A stretch of DNA of 34,049 nt. Origin: Nitrososphaerota archaeon. GTDB taxonomy: Archaea > Thermoproteota > Nitrososphaeria > Nitrososphaerales > Gagatemarchaeaceae. The position numbers and the translations under genes were made by a program. Each line of letters starts with the position of its first letter. Positions within the stretch are counted from its first letter, which is position 1. A model generated the notes under the pieces. It was not told where the DNA came from. It saw nothing but the letters and a program-made list of their open reading frames with translations, and ran no database searches. Positions 30,522 to 34,049 of this stretch are shown here, piece after piece. The stretch spans positions 1-34,049 of the forward strand of contig JAPCJK010000011.1 in the NCBI GenBank assembly GCA_027886975.1, in the 5' to 3' direction.

Positions 30522-32687
30522 TTATTCGTCAGCTTTCCGTTCTTCGGCTGGATGACCTCTCGCCAGGGCCTCCACTTCAAAGGTTATCCGGGTGGATTCG
30601 AGTGCGTCGGCGAAGGTGACGATGGAAGAGGGGCGGCCTCTGATCATCTTCTCTATCTCCTGGAGCTCAGAGGCGTGCCCTTTGTCGGGAGAGTTCTTCG
30701 AGAATCTACGCGTCCCGGATGGCTCTATGACTTCGAGAGAAGCAAAGTCATCGAGCACGAAGGCGGTCCCCTGCCCGAAGACCTCCAGCCTCTCTCTTTC
30801 CATACGTCTGTTCCCCAAGGCGGAATATGTTAGAGACGCGACAGACCCCTCGGGGTATTTCAGTGCGACAACGAGGTTGTCCCTGGTCACCGTAGTTGAG
30901 TCTGTGATACCTGCAGTGGTGACCTTGATTTCCGGTCTCCCAGAGCCTAACAGGAAGTCGAAGAGATCGATGAAGTGGCAACACTCCGCGACAATCCTTC
31001 CCCCTCCTATCTCTGGGTCCTGGACCCAGCGCGACTTTGAAATGTAGTCAGCGTTTACCCGGTAACTAAGGAGGAAGGGCCCGTCGAGTTTCACCATCTC
31101 TTCCTTGAGTTTTTTGACAAGGGGCGCGTACCTGCGGTTGAAGCCAACGATTATGGTTGCCCCAGTTTCACGCTGGACGTCCGCGACCTCACGGAGCTGT
31201 TCCTCATTGATGCAGAGGGGTTTCTCTACGAAGACTGTCTTCCCCGCCTTTGCGGCCAGTGTGACCATCTCCGAATGGAGGTTGTTCGGGGTGGTAATCA
31301 CCACGAGGTCCACATCCTTGTCCTCAAGGACCTCCGAATAGTCGGTCCCGTATCTCTCGAACCTGTATCTTTCTCCAAGGCGCTTCGCGTTCAGCGGGCT
31401 GGAAGAAACAATCCAGCGAAGGTTGAACGAGGAGTCGCGCCGCAGGGCAGGGATAAGGACCTCCTTGGCGTAGTTCCCTGGTCCGACAAGGGCGACCTGT
31501 ATCCTCCCCTCGGCCTTTTGCTTGGCGCGCCCCAGCGAACCAAGTTCCTTGGCCTGACTGACGGACTGGTCGTATTTCAGGAGGACGGCCACCTTCGACT
31601 CGTTCACCAGGGAGGAGTAGGCTGCTCCTGCATCATCGACTAGATAGACTCCTGCGAGCAACTTTCTCGTATCTATCTTTTTCTCCGAGATCAGGGCCAG
31701 GAATCCCTCAAGGTTGCGCGCGAGTGTCCACCTTACGTAGCCAACGGGGTAGTCCTGCCCCTTCAACTCGTAGGCAGGGTCGAACCTCCCAGGCCCAAGG
31801 GAGCGGGACATCACGGCTTCCAGCTCCTTCTGGAAGTAGTCCTTCCGTTCGAAGTCCATACCCACTCTCCCGACAATGGTGATTTTCGCTCTGTCCCTGG
31901 CCAACCTGGACGCAAGGTTCACAGGCTCGCTGCTCGCGGTTGCCGCACAGACTATCACGCTGTCCAGGCCCTTCCCACCGGAAAAGTGAAGGACGTGGTC
32001 TGCGAGTCGGGGATCCTCTGATGAGAGAGTCAGGTCAGCCCCCACTGCCTTTGCGAGCTCGAGTCTGTCTTCCCTCAGGTCGATTGCCACCACCCTGCAG
32101 CCCGCAGCCTTTGCTATCTGGACGGTAAGGTTCCCCACGAGCCCAGCGCCTATGACTCCCACGGTCTCCCCGATCTGAGATCCGCTTCGACGGAAACCGT
32201 GAAGTGCGATGGCGCCGACGGTGGCAAAGGCCGCCTCCTCGAGGTCCACCCCGGCGGGGACCTTGGCAAGGAGGTTCCGAGGGACTGCTATGAACTCGGC
32301 GTGGCATGCCTTTCCCTCCCCGGCGCAGGCGACGCTCTCTCCCACTACAATGTCTGTCACGTTTCTTCCTACCTTCACTACCTGTCCGGAGACGCTGTAC
32401 CCCAACGCAACCTGAGGATTTCGCACGAACTTCACGTAGTCGATTACACCGCTCGTCCCCTCCGTCTTCCACACGTTCGCCGTAAGGTTCAGTGCCTTCC
32501 TCAACTTCGAGCGGTCACCCACGACTTCGCGCGTGGTCAGCGGTTCGGTGGCCTCGATGGTCCAGGACTCTGTCCCTGTGCTTATGAGCGAGAAGGCCGA
32601 CCGCACCAGAATTTCGTCGGGTCCACACGTTGGAGCTGGGACTACGAGAACCTTGACCTTTCCGGCGCTGGCGACTACCTGCTTCAA
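30522..32687 (-). CDS. Bi-domain oxidoreductase: MDR dehydrogenase fused to Gfo/Idh/MocA oxidoreductase
   Basis: 721-aa fusion. Residues 1 to about 375 are a medium-chain dehydrogenase/reductase with Rossmann motif GVIGAGLVGN (177-186). Residues 395-715 are a Gfo/Idh/MocA oxidoreductase with VALVGPGNYAKEVLIPAL (398-415), TTPNNLH and the signature EKPL (488-491). The MDR half lacks the catalytic-zinc ligands of classical alcohol dehydrogenases: STGTES replaces the Cys motif and GYSVSG replaces GHE. Fusions of this type occur in polysaccharide loci, and the zinc-less pattern seems usual for them. It probably oxidises or reduces a nucleotide-linked sugar with hydride relay between the two sites, but the substrate is unknown. 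The start TTG at 32687 is coupled to the upstream GT2 by TTGA. Confidence 0.88.
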   Translation of the reverse strand: MKQVVASAGKVKVLVVPAPTCGPDEILVRSAFSLISTGTESWTIEATEPLTTREVVGDRSKLRKALNLTANVWKTEGTSGVIDYVKFVRNPQVALGYSVSGQVVKVGRNVTDIVVGESVACAGEGKACHAEFIAVPRNLLAKVPAGVDLEEAAFATVGAIALHGFRRSGSQIGETVGVIGAGLVGNLTVQIAKAAGCRVVAIDLREDRLELAKAVGADLTLSSEDPRLADHVLHFSGGKGLDSVIVCAATASSEPVNLASRLARDRAKITIVGRVGMDFERKDYFQKELEAVMSRSLGPGRFDPAYELKGQDYPVGYVRWTLARNLEGFLALISEKKIDTRKLLAGVYLVDDAGAAYSSLVNESKVAVLLKYDQSVSQAKELGSLGRAKQKAEGRIQVALVGPGNYAKEVLIPALRRDSSFNLRWIVSSSPLNAKRLGERYRFERYGTDYSEVLEDKDVDLVVITTPNNLHSEMVTLAAKAGKTVFVEKPLCINEEQLREVADVQRETGATIIVGFNRRYAPLVKKLKEEMVKLDGPFLLSYRVNADYISKSRWVQDPEIGGGRIVAECCHFIDLFDFLLGSGRPEIKVTTAGITDSTTVTRDNLVVALKYPEGSVASLTYSALGNRRMERERLEVFGQGTAFVLDDFASLEVIEPSGTRRFSKNSPDKGHASELQEIEKMIRGRPSSIVTFADALESTRITFEVEALARGHPAEERKADE

Positions 32688-33463
32688 ACTGCTTCAGCTC
32701 TCCTCTGGACTTCGCTCTTTAGGGGTACGAAATATTTGGGGTCCGAGCAGCTGAAGTCTCGGTTGAACTTGTCATGATATGCTCCTTGGAAAGGTGCTGA
32801 AAGTCTGGCAACGAAGAATGCGCCCCTTTGGGCTACGCTGACAGTCTCGCCCACCTCGAAGACCCTTCTCCCAAGCCTGAGTTCATCCGTGTACTTCCTG
32901 ACACGGAACCTGAACAAACCCATCCCCCAACTCCTCTCCACGTGGCGGCCGGACCTTGCCACGATTGGGAATATCGTCCAGGAGTATTTCCCCAATTTCG
33001 CGGCCCTGCTCCACAGGTCCCAGTCTTCACCGTAGTGCAGATTCCTCCATCCCCCAAGCTCCGATATCAGCGAACGCGGGCCGATGGTGATGTTCGTAGT
33101 CCAGTCTCCCGGCCTTGACACCACGGCGAGGATGCGCCCCTCGGACGTTGAGTGGTAGATGCCGACGAGCTCAGGGAGGATGGGGTTGAACACATCGTCC
33201 ATGTCTAACTGAGCTATGATGTGCTCTCCGGCTGAGTTGACCATCGCCGCCTGACGCCCCAGGCCTCTTGACCACTTTCCCCGGACGAGTTTGATTGCGC
33301 CGCTCCTCGCGTACTCATCAAGGACAATTTCTGAGCCGTCGTCGCTCATGTTGTCAGAAATCACCACTTCGTAGGATGAGTCGAGTTGTGGGAGCAGGCT
33401 ATCCAGGGCTCCCTTCAATGTCTCCCTGTCATTGTAATGGGTTATGCAGATGCTGTACTTCAA
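32684..33463 (-). CDS. GT2-family glycosyltransferase
   Basis: 259-aa GT-A enzyme. It opens KYSICITHYNDRETLKGALD, with YEVVISDNMSDDGS and the DXD-like motif IAQLDMDDVF. LHYGEDWDLWSRA is the acceptor-side ED motif. No membrane helices are present. The C-terminal ~50 residues (FQGAYHDKFNRDFS) are not typical but contain nothing recognisable. The start is TTG at 33463, 27 bases after the permease stop, and the 3' end overlaps the fused oxidoreductase by four bases. It is small for a GT2 but complete. Confidence 0.88.
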   Translation of the reverse strand: MKYSICITHYNDRETLKGALDSLLPQLDSSYEVVISDNMSDDGSEIVLDEYARSGAIKLVRGKWSRGLGRQAAMVNSAGEHIIAQLDMDDVFNPILPELVGIYHSTSEGRILAVVSRPGDWTTNITIGPRSLISELGGWRNLHYGEDWDLWSRAAKLGKYSWTIFPIVARSGRHVERSWGMGLFRFRVRKYTDELRLGRRVFEVGETVSVAQRGAFFVARLSAPFQGAYHDKFNRDFSCSDPKYFVPLKSEVQRRAEAV

Positions 33464-33490
33464 CGGGGGGTCCCCCTGGATTCTTCCAAT

Positions 33491-34049
33491 TTAGAAGTGC
33501 CCGAGGGTCCCATCTCTCTTCGCCCTGGTGAGTCCCCAGCGGAAGACGTAGTAGCTAAGCGGGAGGAGAATAACTCCGAAGAGCGCCGCAATACCAAAGC
33601 TCAGTGCCACACCTGGGTCGAGGAGCGAGGCGTTCTCAAGGGTGGAGAGCCTCACAATGTGGTACACCCAGGTCTGGGGGAGGATCCAAGATATGTTCGA
33701 CAACCCGGGGACGTAGTCGTTCAGGTGCTGGACGGGGAAGGTTATCCCAGAGAACAGGTTCGCAGCGATGGTGAGCCCCCAGCTTACGGGGTCGCTTGTC
33801 TTCGTCACTATTCGGAAGGCGGTGCTTACCATCGCGAGAGAGAAGACAATCACGGATGAGATTGCCATGGCGAGTACGAAACTTATGGGGTTCACGAGAA
33901 GGTTTGCGTGAAAGTACACTATTCCCACGACGAGCTGGGGAATGAAAAGTATCACGGAAAAAATGTAAGGCCAGAGGACCGTGCCGAGAATGAATGTGGG
34001 GGTCCTGAGCCCCGCCATCAGAATCGTTTCCAAAGTGAAGGGGTTTATG
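33491..34049 (-). CDS. ABC-2-type transporter permease (partial, 5' end beyond window)
   Basis: The track ORF starts at an internal TTG (34033), but the frame stays open to the window edge (INPFTLETILMAGL), so the gene begins outside. The visible ~185 residues form about five membrane helices in the C-terminal ABC-2 permease order: TFILGTVLWPYIFSVILFIP, ISFVLAMAISSVIVFSLAM, the amphipathic ITFPVQHLNDYVPGL before HIVRL, and a last helix ALFGVILLPLSYYVF. Its neighbours make export of a polysaccharide or lipid-linked glycan the likely job, although ABC-2 permeases also export drugs. The ATPase partner would be expected upstream, outside the window. Confidence 0.82.
   Translation of the reverse strand, partial: INPFTLETILMAGLRTPTFILGTVLWPYIFSVILFIPQLVVGIVYFHANLLVNPISFVLAMAISSVIVFSLAMVSTAFRIVTKTSDPVSWGLTIAANLFSGITFPVQHLNDYVPGLSNISWILPQTWVYHIVRLSTLENASLLDPGVALSFGIAALFGVILLPLSYYVFRWGLTRAKRDGTLGHF

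Noticed and set aside
1-34049. tRNA, rRNA, CRISPR or insertion-sequence genes
   Set aside because: I looked on both strands for tRNA-like cloverleaf ends, repeat arrays and transposase motifs and saw none that could be supported.

Overview
The window looks like archaeal chromosomal DNA, judged from the sequence alone. Several starts lie about 24-28 bases downstream of AT-rich TATA-like boxes, which suggests leaderless or near-leaderless mRNAs. T-run terminators follow small genes, TTG and GTG starts are very common, and secreted proteins carry Ser/Thr-rich stalks with a C-terminal membrane anchor. The phylum cannot be fixed; a Nitrososphaerota/Thermoproteota-like or related mesophilic archaeon is only a guess. 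No rRNA, tRNA, CRISPR array, integrase or transposase was recognised.

Layout. 1-1881: the 3' end of an unknown gene, then a secreted stalked surface protein (+). 1947-4816: a minus-strand group of a GNAT acetyltransferase, a FemAB/CelD-like acyltransferase and an M48 membrane metalloprotease. 4817-5945: apparently intergenic, but it holds three diverged tandem ~305-bp units. Each unit encodes a 41-44 aa protein on the minus strand with its own TATA box; the ORF track does not report these genes as such. 5946-7265: a PaaK/CapK-like adenylate-forming enzyme (+). 7387-12609: a minus-strand sugar-nucleotide block with a UDP-glucose-type dehydrogenase, a DUF457/YdjM-like membrane protein, a WecC-type dehydrogenase, an unknown membrane protein and a GT4. 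12773-13675: a lone GT2 (+). 13679-34049: a long minus-strand run entering from the right edge. In transcription order it holds an ABC-2 permease (partial), GT2, a fused MDR/Gfo-Idh-MocA oxidoreductase, GT2, a GalE-like epimerase, GT4, PIG-L deacetylase, two GT4s, two paralogous surface proteins, four more GT4s and an HprK-like P-loop kinase.

How the genes fit together. This is a surface polysaccharide or glycan assembly locus. The two dehydrogenases and the epimerase would supply uronic-acid and hexose nucleotides. Eight GT4 and three GT2 enzymes would build the chain. The PIG-L enzyme would deacetylate an amino sugar, and the ABC-2 permease would export the polymer or lipid-linked glycan. 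GNAT, FemAB-like and CapK-like proteins are candidate tailoring enzymes. The three stalked proteins share one ~330-residue extracellular domain and may process, bind or carry the glycan; that role is inference.

The best candidates for something undescribed are the tandem tiny-protein family at 5102-5835 and the surface-protein domain family. Also notable are a GT4 whose N-terminal Rossmann strand lies in frame upstream of any standard start codon, and an HPr-kinase-like protein with an unrecognised N-terminal domain.
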